From Oryza sativa Japonica Group (lineage: Eukaryota > Streptophyta > Magnoliopsida > Poales > Poaceae), in assembly GCF_034140825.1 (NCBI RefSeq), contig NC_089040.1:987501-1051500 (forward strand): a DNA stretch of 64,000 nucleotides, in the 5' to 3' direction. Below are positions 12,834-24,895 of this stretch, one piece after another. A model generated the notes under the pieces. That model saw only the letters and a list, made by a program, of their open reading frames with translations. It had not been told where the DNA came from and did no database searches. Every line of letters begins with the position of its first letter. The first letter of the stretch is position 1. Position numbers and translations under genes: made by a program.

Positions 12834-13489
12834 CTCCTCCTCCTCCTCCTCTACCAATCACCAACCTAACCTCCCACAGCTCAATCCACCTCCCTCTATC
12901 TACTCCTCCTTCTCCCCCGATTCCTACAGCGATTTTCTCTCGCTCCGCCGCTGCTTCGCCACCAATCGGATAGTACCAAAAATTCGAGCTTTGCCTCGAT
13001 GAATACTCACTCCAACAGCGAATTCCGCCGAATTTTTCTGCCTTTTTATTTTTTTCTGGGTGCCTTTTATTCTGCAGCAGCAAACTCATCTCGCTTTGGG
13101 AGATGGGACCACGCGCGCCACTGCAGGTGGGGACCACGGTCTCCCCGGGCCCACCTGTCGGTGAGGCTCACGTGGGAGGGAGGAGGACGACTGCCACGCC
13201 ACGTAGAGTAGTACGGATTTTTTTTTTGCTTGCTCGAGGCGAGGGATCGATCTGTGGACGCGGTCCACCGTGGACCGGGTGTTGGGCCCTCGGGCGGTGT
13301 GCGGTGGACGCGGTGTAGGAAGGAGGGAGGAGCGTCGGCTTCTTTCGTTGGTGGGTATCTACTACTAGCATCTTTTGCTTTGATTTGCTTTACCAGTTGC
13401 TTGCTTCGGTTGGTAATTGAAGGTGACCCAACCGTTGAAAATTTAGTACAGTATTAATCTCTACCGTGTTTTTTTTTTCGTTCCAGATA
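12834..13489. other. DUF1218 gene promoter and leader
   Basis: The leader is CT-rich (minus-strand reading GA-rich). Farther out lies GC-rich sequence with GGGCCC- and GTGGGACC-type words common in rice promoters. Several short open frames occur here, but none is supported by domains or splice structure. Confidence 0.45.
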
Positions 13490-14027
13490 ACAATTTTTTT
13501 CGTCGTTTTGCTCGTTGGTCTTATCAGCCACGACCAAAATTTGAAATTATTTCAAACTTGATTTTATGTTGACTTTGAGGGGTTTGTTTTCCTTCCGAGT
13601 TTATTTTCTACTAGTATTTACTTTTCGATTGCTAATAACATATGAAATTTTTACTTGTATATTTATTTTTGGATGTTTTTTCTTTAATTTTCTACGGCTT
13701 TTCAGCCATAGGCCATAGATCAAACGATTAGAATAGAATCGTCAGCTCAAGCTGCCGTTATCTTTCAACGATTTCTTCAACTGGTATAAAGCGGAGTCTT
13801 GTGAGAAAGTACACACTGAAGATGGCTGAAAGAAAGTTGTATACTTGGTGACTCTGCTGGCAAAGCTTTACTGATAATTAAATTACCTACTTTTTCGTTC
13901 TGAATTATCTACGAGCCATATTAAAATGGTACTGTAATTAACACTAGTTCCAAGTATCGAACAAACTTTTTCATGCCATTTTTTTCTTCAATGTGCAGTG
14001 ACAGTTAGGCGCTAGAAAATGCTCCTG
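13490..14027. repeat. Duplicated block, copy A
   Basis: About 540 bp that recur in diverged form at 15000-15411 plus 16053-16170. Shared landmarks in order are ATTTTATGTTGA, GTTTATTTTCTA, CTAATAACAT, AACGATTTCTTCAA, GCTGGCAAAGCTTT, AACACTAG and AAAATGCTCCTGA. Copy A leads directly into the broken gene copy at 14028. Confidence 0.7.
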
Positions 14028-14208
14028 ACGTACATGCGCGCCTCGGCGGCGCTGCTGGTGCTGTCGGCGGTGGCGCACTGCGCCGGAGTGTACACCGTCG
14101 CCGGCCTCTCCGAGCTGGTCCCCGCCGTGGTCGCCGCCGGCCGCCGGCGGGGTCGTCTTCGCCGCGTCCATGCTCGTCGATCGCTCACTACGTCGTCCTC
14201 GACATACC
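14028..14208 (+). pseudogene. Fragment of the four-helix membrane protein gene at 19835
   Basis: Matches the middle and end of the gene at 19835-20308, from TTCATGCGCGCC through LSELVP to HYVVLDIP. Compared with the intact gene it lacks roughly 84 bp between the words LSA and AHFAG, and it has further small length changes in the alanine/glycine stretch, so the frame is lost. It has no first helix and ends abruptly at 14208 in unrelated sequence. It is a decayed duplicate, not a functional gene. Confidence 0.8.
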
Positions 14209-14979
14209 AAAGCATAATTAAATTTGAAAATATACATTTCATTCAATTTTTTCTCGGGAATATTCGAGACGTAAAATTTTTTGCAAAAAACATATTGTCG
14301 GTCTCGCAAAACCGTTACGCGAAAATGACATCGCGAGCGGTATCGAGTGCGGTGAAAGCGCGAGACCACGCAGTCTCGCATAATGGATGGAAGAGCGACC
14401 TCGCCCAAGCAATCAACGACACTGTCCAATGGGCTCCGTTTGATTAGTAATTAATTACTTAATTAACAATTAAATAATAATAATTAGTGATTAAGTATCT
14501 GGATTAGGAATTAATTAATCACTAATCAAGATAATTAATTGCTAATTAAATCGGCATGACACTAGTATTGCTATTGCTTGAGCGAGACCGCTGTTTCATT
14601 CCGCCAGACCGCTCGGTTTCGCGTTGTTATCGCGGAATGCGGTACTATTGTAAATATTTGCTAATGACGAATTAATTAGACTTAATAAATTCGTCTCACA
14701 GTTTAGAGGTGGAATCTATAATTTGTTTTGTTATTAGTCTACGTTTAATACTTCAAATATGTGCTGGCATACTCGATGTGACACGCCAAAACTTTACACC
14801 CCAAACTTTAGCAAATGTTTACTGTAGCACAACATTGTCAAATTATGGACTAATTAGGTTTAAAAAATTCATCTCACAATTTACACGTAATCTATGTAAT
14901 TAGTTTATTTTGTCTATATTTGATACTCTATATTTAATGTGACAAGGTTTAAAGTTTTTGGGTGGGATCTAAACAGGCC
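14209..14979. mobile_element. Compound of small DNA-element remnants
   Basis: The left part (14209-14640) has CG-rich inverted segments such as GGTCTCGC and GCGAGACC around an AT-rich core. The right part (about 14640-14979) has the interior and right terminus of a rice Tourist-like element (TTAATTAGACTTAATA, TTTACTGTAGCAC, end AACAGGCC followed by TAA). Left boundaries are unclear and the elements may be nested. Confidence 0.5.
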
Positions 14980-14999
14980 TAATTTCCGTCTGTGTTTGT

Positions 15000-16170
15000 T
15001 CTTTTTTCTTCGGACAACAAATTTTCCATCTTCTGCTCTCGTTAGCTGATCAATCGCGACCAAATTTTAGATTTTAAAACTTTATTTTATGTTGAGTTTT
15101 TTTTGTCAGTTTATTTTCTAGCGATCGACTAGCTTTTCAATCACTAATAACATGGATATAAATTTTCAATTGCTATTTATCTGTTATATTACTTTTGGTT
15201 GCTTCGTTTATTTTCCACAGCTTATCAACCGCAACTCAAAAGATTATAACATAATAGTTAGCTCAAACTGCGGTTAACTTGCAACGATTTCTTCAATTGG
15301 CATAAATGGAGTTCTGTTAGAGTACGCTGAAGATGGCTTATAGTTGTATACGTCATGACTTTGCTGGCAAAGCTTTTCTGGTAGTTCACCTGTTTTTTCC
15401 TTCTGAATTAAGAGCATCTCCAACAGCATCTTTAAATTAGACTCTTCAAATATCTATTTAGCCAACTCTCCAACTGATTTGGGTAGTCAAACTAGATGTA
15501 TGCTCCAACAGTCTCTCTATTTACATCTCCAAAATCACAAAGAAACCCACATGTCATCCTCCCATCTCCATTCCCTTCCTCTTCCTCCTCTTTCTCTTTC
15601 TCTTTCTCTTCCCATTTCTTTTCTCCCGCGTGGCAGCATCGACCCATCGATCCAGCGGCAGTGGCGACGGCTCCAGCGCGCGAGGCGGAGGCGGCGGTGG
15701 CTCCCTGCGCAGCAGCGGCGATGGCTGCGACGGCTCGTGCGTGAGGCGCGACGGCGACGACGACGACTGCCACGGCGGACGGTGGCCTAGACGACGACAT
15801 TGGCGGGGGGCGCTCATGGCCGGCATATGCCCTCAGTTCGTCGCCGGCAGGGAGAGATGTTGGATGGGGATGGGAGTGGTGGTGGGACCCACCTTTAGCC
15901 AGTGGAGGAGGTTGGCTACATTTAGCTAGCCGGAGGAGCAATTTGGCCATCCGGAAGCCATCCGGATAGAGAGGCTATTGGAGCTCGTTTTTTCTCTGTG
16001 TTAACTAAATTTTACCTTGGAGAGCTAAATAAAGAGTCTGTTGAAGTTGCTCTAAGTGGAGTTCTGATCAAGAAACCATAATGATATGCTAGCTAATTAT
16101 AAACACTAGCTCCAAATATGGAACGAACTTGATATGGTTTATTTAGGCCAGAAAATGCTCCTGAGATTGA
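15000..16170. repeat. Duplicated block, copy B, interrupted by an element
   Basis: The homologous sequence of copy A (13490-14027) resumes here at 15000-15411 and continues at 16053-16170. The element at 15412-16052 splits it. The two halves meet in the order expected from copy A, so the element arrived after the duplication or in this copy only. Confidence 0.65.
15412..16052. mobile_element. Non-autonomous PIF/Harbinger-like element, 641 bp
   Basis: Termini GAGCATCTCCAACAG and CTGTTGAAGTTGCTC are imperfect inverted repeats, flanked by TAA at 15409-15411 and 16053-16055. The interior (15640-15900) is very GC-rich and gives overlapping open frames on both strands. They share no recognisable domain and look like compositional artefacts. 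No transposase was seen. Confidence 0.65.
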
Positions 16171-16899
16171 TTGCGGTCAATATCATCCTGCAAAATTAAT
16201 CCATTCTTGATTCTACTGGTGAATTCCGAAATGCAGTCCATACATTTGTTCTACACTTTACACTTTCTTGGGCTCAGCGTTGTTGAAGCATCGGCTTCCT
16301 CAAAAAAGTACAAGAAAAATACTCCATCAGACAACGACCACAAGGTTTTATATATGTTTCATTTTCCAGTGCCCATTCGCATGATCTTGGTTCCAATAAG
16401 TAATAACGTTCATTGTGTTTTTTTCTACAATAATCATATGTAATTGAGATAATCTAAATAAGCCTAAATTCTAAGTGTTTTTTTACAGTGACGAGTACAT
16501 TAAAATGTTTACCAGATATTGAAAATGTTTTGAACCGAAAAATTGGTTTCCCCGTGTAGGGGTAGCGGCGATCAGTCGCGCACATCGGCAGCCAATTCGG
16601 TGCTAGTGCTTCTCAAGGTATGTGTTGGAGCCTCTAGCTTGTGGTGGGGTGATCTTTTTTTCTTCTTCTTCCTAGTTATAGGATTGTAGTGTTGTGATTT
16701 TTTTTTCTGTTATATCAATATGAAATTCCGCACCATCTTGTGTGGGTAGTTGAAATAAAAAGATTGGACGTCCTGCCCGGTACACTCCCAACTTCTACGT
16801 ACTGTTCATCTGTTGCTCCCTTCTTTCCCATCAGCCATGCATGTAACCACTCCATTGGTAAAATCTAAATGGTTTTTCTTAAATTATTGCGCAAAGTGT
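16171..16899. other. Intergenic, no gene recognised
   Basis: AT-rich, with short unsupported frames only. No repeat boundary could be fixed. Confidence 0.5.
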
Positions 16900-17325
16900 T
16901 TGGTTCGTTGGTTCGTAAACTCATCCGTATATATTATTTCGATTTCCGAACTCTTAAAATACATTTTCAGATCTACGAACATGATAAAATGTGTCATTCC
17001 GGTCCGAGGTTGCCATGATCCTTCTAAGATTCTACGTGACACTTATGTGGCATGCCACGTAAATATTGACTCTTTTTATTTTTCTTTTTCATCTCCTCTC
17101 TCTTTTCTTATTCCTTCATGTAAGTATGGCAAAAAAGAAAAGAAGAGGAAAAGAAAGGAGAAGGAAAAATAAATTTTACGACTAAAATATCCGTGTGACA
17201 TGCCACGCCAATTGATCTTGGAGGAGTTGTGCCTATTTGAAACCAGAATGACACACTTTAATAAGTTTAAAAAACTAAAAATAAATTTTAAGAGTTCAGG
17301 ATCTAAATGACACACACGAACAAAT
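16900..17325. repeat. Inverted-repeat element, degraded
   Basis: The left part carries CCGAACTCTTAAAAT near 16945 and GTGTCATTC near 16993. The right part carries their complements near 17285-17300 and 17245-17255. A GTGGCATGCCACG palindrome and a purine/pyrimidine run sit between. Overall this is a foldback arrangement of about 400 bp. Exact ends are not resolved. Confidence 0.45.
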
Positions 17326-17598
17326 CTAGATATTGGCCACGTGATTTACTCTAAATTATTTATCTGTATAGGATCCAATCACATCGTTGTGCTTGTTGGT
17401 GATACCTAGCAAGCGAGTTTCCTCTGGAAATTTCAAGTCGATGGATGGAGCTATCAGAATGTACTGTAGTAACACCACAAGCTGTGTTGCAACGGAGCAG
17501 AGCAGAGGCAATAACCAAGAAACTAAATTAATTAATCGATCGAAATCAAACAAGAACCAAGCCCGAGGAATTGAATCACATGGAGCCCAAGTTACATG

Positions 17599-17675
17599 CT
17601 CCTTCCGTCCCAGAAAAAGGCAACCTAGAGGAGGTATGACCCCTCTTTGGTTAACTTTTTTTTAGATGGAGGGAG
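17599..17675. mobile_element. Possible very short Stowaway-like element
   Basis: Begins CTCCTTCCGTCCCAGAAAAA and ends TTTTTTTTAGATGGAGGGAG followed by TA. The termini fit the Stowaway consensus, but the length (77 bp) is small and the left TA is missing. Confidence 0.4.
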
Positions 17676-17730
17676 TACATGATATATCCTGTACATGCAT
17701 ATATTGTGACGATGGAAATAGACTAATTAA

Positions 17731-18504
17731 GGTCCGGTTTGTTTGGAGCTAGTGCTTTATGTTGGTCAATTTGGCGTTGCCGTAATGATATAGTTTTTAA
17801 CCATAAAAAAATATCTAACATCATGCAGGTTATCTTCATGTGTTCCAATTGGCTCCACTCTTGGTGTATGATGATTTCACAGGAACAACAGGATACTATG
17901 CGCAATGGTGCTACACGCTTGGAATTAGTAGCCAAGGAACTTTTATTCCATTTTGGATGGCGTAGTACCTACAGAATTTTGTGATAGAATCTACGTGATT
18001 TTGAAAAAAAATATTATTTTAGTAGATCATATCATCGGCAGAAGTTGGGGGTTTGTCCCATCTTGTCTTTTTTAACTTTTCTGTTCACGTCTGAATTTTT
18101 TGGCTGTGTGCCTACGGGCAGAGGCCGGAGATGTAACACATTTCCATTATCTAAAAAAAAAGGTCCGGTTTAGTTACTCAATTTTTTTTAAAAAAACGTC
18201 ACGTCGAATCTTTGGACATATGAATGGAGCATTAAATATAGATAAAAATAAAAATTAATTGCACAGTTAGAGGGGAAATCGCGAGACGAATCTTTTGAGC
18301 CTAATTAGTCCATAATTAGCCATAAAGTACTACGGTAACCCACATGTGCTAATGGCGGATTAATTAGACTCAAAAGATTCGTCTCACGGTTTCCAGGTGA
18401 ATTTTGAAATTAGTTTTTTCATTCGTGTCAGAAAACCTCTTCCGATATCCGATCAAACATCCGATGTGACACTCAAAAAAAATTTTCGCGAACTAAACGA
18501 GGCC
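17731..18504. mobile_element. Tourist-like MITE split by a LINE insertion
   Basis: The left terminus GGTCCGGTTT at 17731-17740 is separated by the LINE from the rest of the element (18162-18504). The right terminus is the complement of GGCCTCGTTTAGTTCGCG. TAA flanks the full composite at 17728-17730 and 18505-18507. The interior has the inverted word GAGACGAATCTTTTGAGCC, seen on both sides of the centre. Without the LINE the element is about 343 bp. Confidence 0.8.
17741..18159 (+). mobile_element. 5'-truncated LINE with part of its ORF2 end
   Basis: Insertion of 419 bp bounded by a perfect 12-bp duplication AAGGTCCGGTTT (17729-17740 and 18160-18171) and ending in an A run after TTCCATTATCT. 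The reading frame 17739-17984 has ALCWSIWRCRNDIVFNHKK, typical of the C-terminal end of plant LINE reverse transcriptase proteins (the zf-RVT side). The remaining 175 bp are 3' untranslated sequence. Only the last few percent of a full element is present. Confidence 0.85.
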
Positions 18505-18507
18505 TAA

Positions 18508-20308
<1,801 letters not shown>

Positions 20309-20320
20309 GCTAGCTATATA

Positions 20321-20555
20321 CTCCCTCATCCCCTAAATATTTAACGCCGTTAACCATTTTAAACATGTTTGACCGTTCGTCTTATTTAAAAAAATTTGTG
20401 AAATATGTAAAACTATATGTATACATTAAAGTATATTTAACAATAAATCAAATAATAGAAAAAAATTAATAATTACTTAATTTTTTTTAATAAGACGAAT
20501 GGTCAAATATGTTTAAAAAAAGTCAACGGCGTCAAATATTTTGGAACGGAGGGAA
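20321..20555. mobile_element. Stowaway MITE, first of a pair
   Basis: 235 bp flanked by TA. Termini are CTCCCTC...AAATATTTAACGCCGTT and, inverted, AACGGCGTCAAATATTTTGG before ACGGAGGGAA. It starts 12 bp after the stop codon of the gene at 19835, so it lies in the 3' untranslated region or just beyond. Confidence 0.85.
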
Positions 20556-20607
20556 TATATATATAGGTTAGCTACATCTACATGCACTGCACCATGAATA
20601 ATTTATA

Positions 20608-20838
20608 GTTCCTCTGGTTCTAAATATTCGACGCGTTCGATTTTTTTAAACATATTTAACCGTTTGTCTTATTTAAAAACTTTTATAAAATAATATATAT
20701 ATACATAAAATTATATTTAACAATAAATCAAATGTATAAAAAATAATTAATAATTATTTAATTTTTTTAAATAAGACGATCAGTTAAACATATTTAAAAA
20801 AATCAAAGGCGTCAAATATTTAGAAACGGACGAGAGAG
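20608..20838. mobile_element. Stowaway MITE, second of a pair
   Basis: About 231 bp of the same family as the element at 20321-20555. It shares TAAATATTCGACGC, the AAACATATTTAACCG region and a right end with GGCGTCAAATATTTAGAAACGGA. TA flanks both sides. It lies about 50 bp from the first copy in the same orientation. Confidence 0.8.
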
Positions 20839-21256
20839 TACTATGCAATGTTGATCGATCGATGGATCGGTACGTAGTTCGTTGATGTTGCCGTTTCAGT
20901 CCTACGCTGATCGAATGTATAGCAAGTTTGTTTTATGTGCCAGCCATATGTAATGTACGTAATATCGATCGATCGATCTTGCAACATTGGCAGTGTCACC
21001 GTATTATTTATCATCTCATATTATATATATATATATCATTCTGCTTAATTTGCTGTGAACATATATATATGTTCAGTTTGGTTCAATTAATCAACAGTCT
21101 GCAGCTAGCTGCAGGTTTATTATACACAGAATTTTGCTTGTGAGTTCTGACTTCTGCCCCTTCCTCCTTTTGGATATTTGCAATTTTTTTAATCCAGGGG
21201 CCATTTTGCATAAACATGCTATGGGCCTTCAAAAAAAGCCCACGAGGCCCATATAG

Positions 21257-21505
<249 letters not shown>

Positions 21506-21935
21506 TAAGCTGGGCTTCCTAACTCGTTCGTTCGTGGGTCCTGCCGTGTTTGCGCAGCGAGCTCGCCTGCGTTTTGGGGGTCCCAGTTTCATCTTCTCTG
21601 ATGAATTTGTGCATGAATCGTCGAGATTTGAAGTGGTCGTGTTTGATCGATTACAAGCTACCGATTCCTCAGGGATGATCGATCGATCGATCGCGGAGTC
21701 TACTCTGTGATCCTCTTAACCAAATACTATGATTAATTGGAGCAGGGGCGGAGGCAAATGACTTTTTGCTAATCCCACTATTAATACACATTACGAATAG
21801 AAAATTGCTGTTGTGAACATATACTTTGACACCATTATAGTTGAAGAATGGCCCCATCGATACTACCACTGGTTTCGATTGGATGAACCATCCACTCCCA
21901 CCCAAGCCAACCCTTTCATTTTAACCCGTTGCTTC

Positions 21936-22765
21936 AACCAATAATCCCCTTGGGTCTAGATGTTGCTATGTGAGACTGTGAGAGAGTAGGGCATTTGTCA
22001 GGAGAATAAATAAACAAGGTGTCTATATCTTCAGCTGATTTTTATTAAAGTATATATGATGGTTGTGGTTTTAATTACATTTATTCTACCACAATAAGTC
22101 CAGTGAATCACATATTGCTTGTTTGAGGACAACTGTTTGATCTTGCACGAATCTAATCTGTTGAACTAGCTGGAGATTCAGTTGTATATTTTGGAATCGC
22201 ATATTCCTTATCTACAGTTCTACACATTTGCGCTTGAGGCGTGATAGTTATATTTTCTAACTGTGGATGACTATGTATGTGCTGGAAGACTGGAACTTAT
22301 TCCATCGTACCAAAGAACAAGAAAGCAGCTGATTTATAGTTTTGACAACTTCGACAGTTAGCAATAAGCCCCCTTGGGTCTAGTTTGCTCCTGCATTTTG
22401 GCTGTGAGATAGTGGAGTATTATCAGTAGAATAAATGATGTGTCTACTCTATTATCTATAACTGATTCTGTTAAGGTATATGTAGGCTGTGGTTTGAGTC
22501 GTACTGCACATTTACTCTTCCACAATAAGTCCAGTATTATTTATCATATCACTTGTTTCAAGAGGACCGCCATTTGATCTTGCACTAATCTAACTTGTTA
22601 AACTAGCTGGAGATTAAGTTGTATATCTTGGAATCATATTTGACTATCTGCATTTCTACACAATTGCGCTTGACTATATGTACGCTGGAGCTTATTTCCT
22701 TTTGTCTGTCTGTTGTGTTTATACCAATGAACAAGAAAGCTGCTTATTTATAGTTTGAGAACAAC
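21936..22765. repeat. Tandem duplication inside a leader intron
   Basis: Two diverged copies of about 410 bp, 21936-22345 and 22360-22765. Shared words in order: CCCCTTGGGTCTAG, CCACAATAAGTCCAGT, TTTGATCTTGCAC, AACTAGCTGGAGATT, GTTGTATAT.TTGGAATC, GAACAAGAAAGC. It lies wholly within the leader intron of the gene at 22898. Confidence 0.85.
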
Positions 22766-22897
22766 TACAGTTAGCAGGGGACTTGTTTTTCTAGACTGTG
22801 ATGTTCACTCATGCTTCTCTTCATATGAATAATCTGTAACATTCATTTTCTATCAGACTTGATAATCTGTATGCCATTTCATGATTGTGCAGCAAAA

Positions 22898-23207
22898 ATG
22901 ACGGCCGGATACATTGCTGGGTCCTTGGTTGGATCCTTCGCCATTGCTTACCTGTGTGACACATTTGTTTCTGACAAGAAGGCATTTGGAGGTGAGTTTA
23001 GTCTTACAGGCATGTGCTTAACCTCCCGGAAGATTGGACCTTAATCTGCTTCATTCATTGGACGCAGGTTCCATTCCAAAGACTGTCTCTGACAAGGAGT
23101 GGTGGCAAGCCACTGACACCAAGTTCCAGGCCTGGCCTCGCACCGCTGGACCACCAGTCATCATGAACCCCATCAGCCGCCAAAACTTCATCGTTAAGTC
23201 CACTTAG
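22898..23207 (+). CDS. Small membrane-anchored protein, paralogue of the gene at 1784-2141 (ESSS-like)
   Basis: Coding exons 22898-22991 and 23068-23207 give 77 residues. A GC-rich non-coding leader exon ends with a donor after 21387, and its 1.5-kb intron ends just before the ATG (CAG then CAAAAATG). One hydrophobic segment lies at residues 4-21. The rest is hydrophilic with KEWWQATD, FQAWPRTAGPP and NPISRQNFIVK. The C-terminus is KST, against KDLES in the paralogue. Intron phase and position are the same in both copies. Membership of mitochondrial complex I (ESSS-like) is recalled from plant annotation and not proven here. A targeting signal is not obvious, as the hydrophobic anchor begins almost at once. 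Confidence 0.8.
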
Positions 23208-24895
23208 ACGAGAGAAACTGGTTCAGTGTCGTGATTTTACCATGAATATGAAGTTTGTTTTCTAGGCCTTGAGATTGTAATAAGATGCAACAGTCAGGAT
23301 ACGTTTTGCATTTTTCACTTCACCTGTGAGCAAACATTGGAGCTTACATTATACTCACATTTGATGAATTCTGTTCCTCGGTGAAAAATTTCCACTGGGC
23401 AGTAAAGAATTACATTGTTTTCCTATATTCATATCTTTTTGTTTCAGTAAGTTGTTGCTCAAGTTCAAATTTGTGCTGTTTCACTGCCTCCGGTTTCTGC
23501 ATTTTAGAGGCAATGATAGTGGGTCATTTGTGCTCAAATTATGTTGTCATCCCAGAGTTTCAGTTCTGCTGCTATCCGGTTTATTTTCGATGATATATCA
23601 GGTCTACATTTTTTTGGTGAAATCTTGTTTGATAATGCAAGGGCCTAGCAATGAATTACTGCCCACTGAAATAGAACGGAATAATACCCACTACAAGGGA
23701 GGAAGTGGAAGTTAATGTTAACCAAAACGAATCTGAACTTGTTTTAGCATAACGACAGGAGCATTGCTCTACAATTAGAAGCATGAAGTTACTTCCAGGA
23801 TGCAAGGCCCAGGCAGCTGATCCTGCTCGCCTACGAAACGATTTGCTACTGAAAGTCTGAACCTACCTACCTAAAAAGAGTTGAATGCTCCACCCGCTTT
23901 CAACTTCTGAAACTCTAGGGTTGTCATATTCCGGTTGTGACAGATGTTGATCCGGCTGCTGACAGCGCTGGTCTTTTGCTAAACAGTACTTCAGTGAACA
24001 AAGGAATGCAAGGCCTTTTGCTGTCCTGCAGAAAATGGCTGAACCGGTGAATCCTGTAGTTGCAGTCTGCAGACCGAGCAGAGTTCATGTCTGTCAGATT
24101 AAATTCTAATTCATGTAAAACTGTCAGAATAAATTCTGGTATGATATCTCCCAGATAACTAAATTGGTTATCATCTATAGATGGGAATCAGATTGAAGGA
24201 ATCACTTGTCATGCTAAAAGAACACAAAAATTAGACAACACAGGCTACCATTCTAAGCCCCATGTCATTGTCACCAACTTAAGATGATGTAGCAGTTGCA
24301 ACCACTAAAAAATATCTGCAATGGCAGTCAGCAGATCCTCCTTATCTTGGAAGCAAAAAGGTAATAGAGAGATCAGATAGTGATAGAAAATCAAGTTAAA
24401 ATGTTACACGTGATGTGTTGAGCTTTAAAGTTTGCAAACTGTGTCATTAATAACTTTAGTGAATTCTGAAAAAAAAAAAGATCTCACTGATATTGTAGTG
24501 TCTATGGCTAAAATTATTGCAAATGCAACTTGCTGAATTTTTCTGATGCTCAACACGCCACTGTATAATTAAAGCAATTCCATAGTACATCCTACCAGCC
24601 TATCATTGTTAAAAATTATTGTAAACTTGTCCAATTTTCCTACATCGTTGAAGATGGAAGTCATACGAAAACAGCTCAACAATCCCTTCTTTCATAGCTA
24701 TAATGTAACCCATAAATTTCAAAGTTATTTCACCATCTGCAGCATCATATCAATGGCTGTAATGTACTCATGCAAATACAACATTTTTGAGTTACATCTT
24801 ACAACAACACACATGTGGATCGCTGCCCACATTGGTGCAGGATTTTCAAAACCCCTTCAAAATTTAGCGTGTTGTCTACACCGCTAATTAAACAG
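23208..24895. other. Convergent intergenic region
   Basis: Between two converging genes. The first 150-300 bp are probably 3' untranslated sequence of the plus-strand gene and the last 150-300 that of the minus-strand gene. The middle has only short unsupported frames, and no element boundary was recognised. Confidence 0.5.

Noticed and set aside
12432-13211. Plus-strand frames overlapping the start of the DUF1218 gene
   Set aside because: They are opposite the real first exon and leader and have no homology that I recognise.
15479-15950. Overlapping frames of 80-150 codons inside the 641-bp element
   Set aside because: Both strands are open because of extreme GC content. The translations are Arg/Ala/Gly-rich with no recognisable family.
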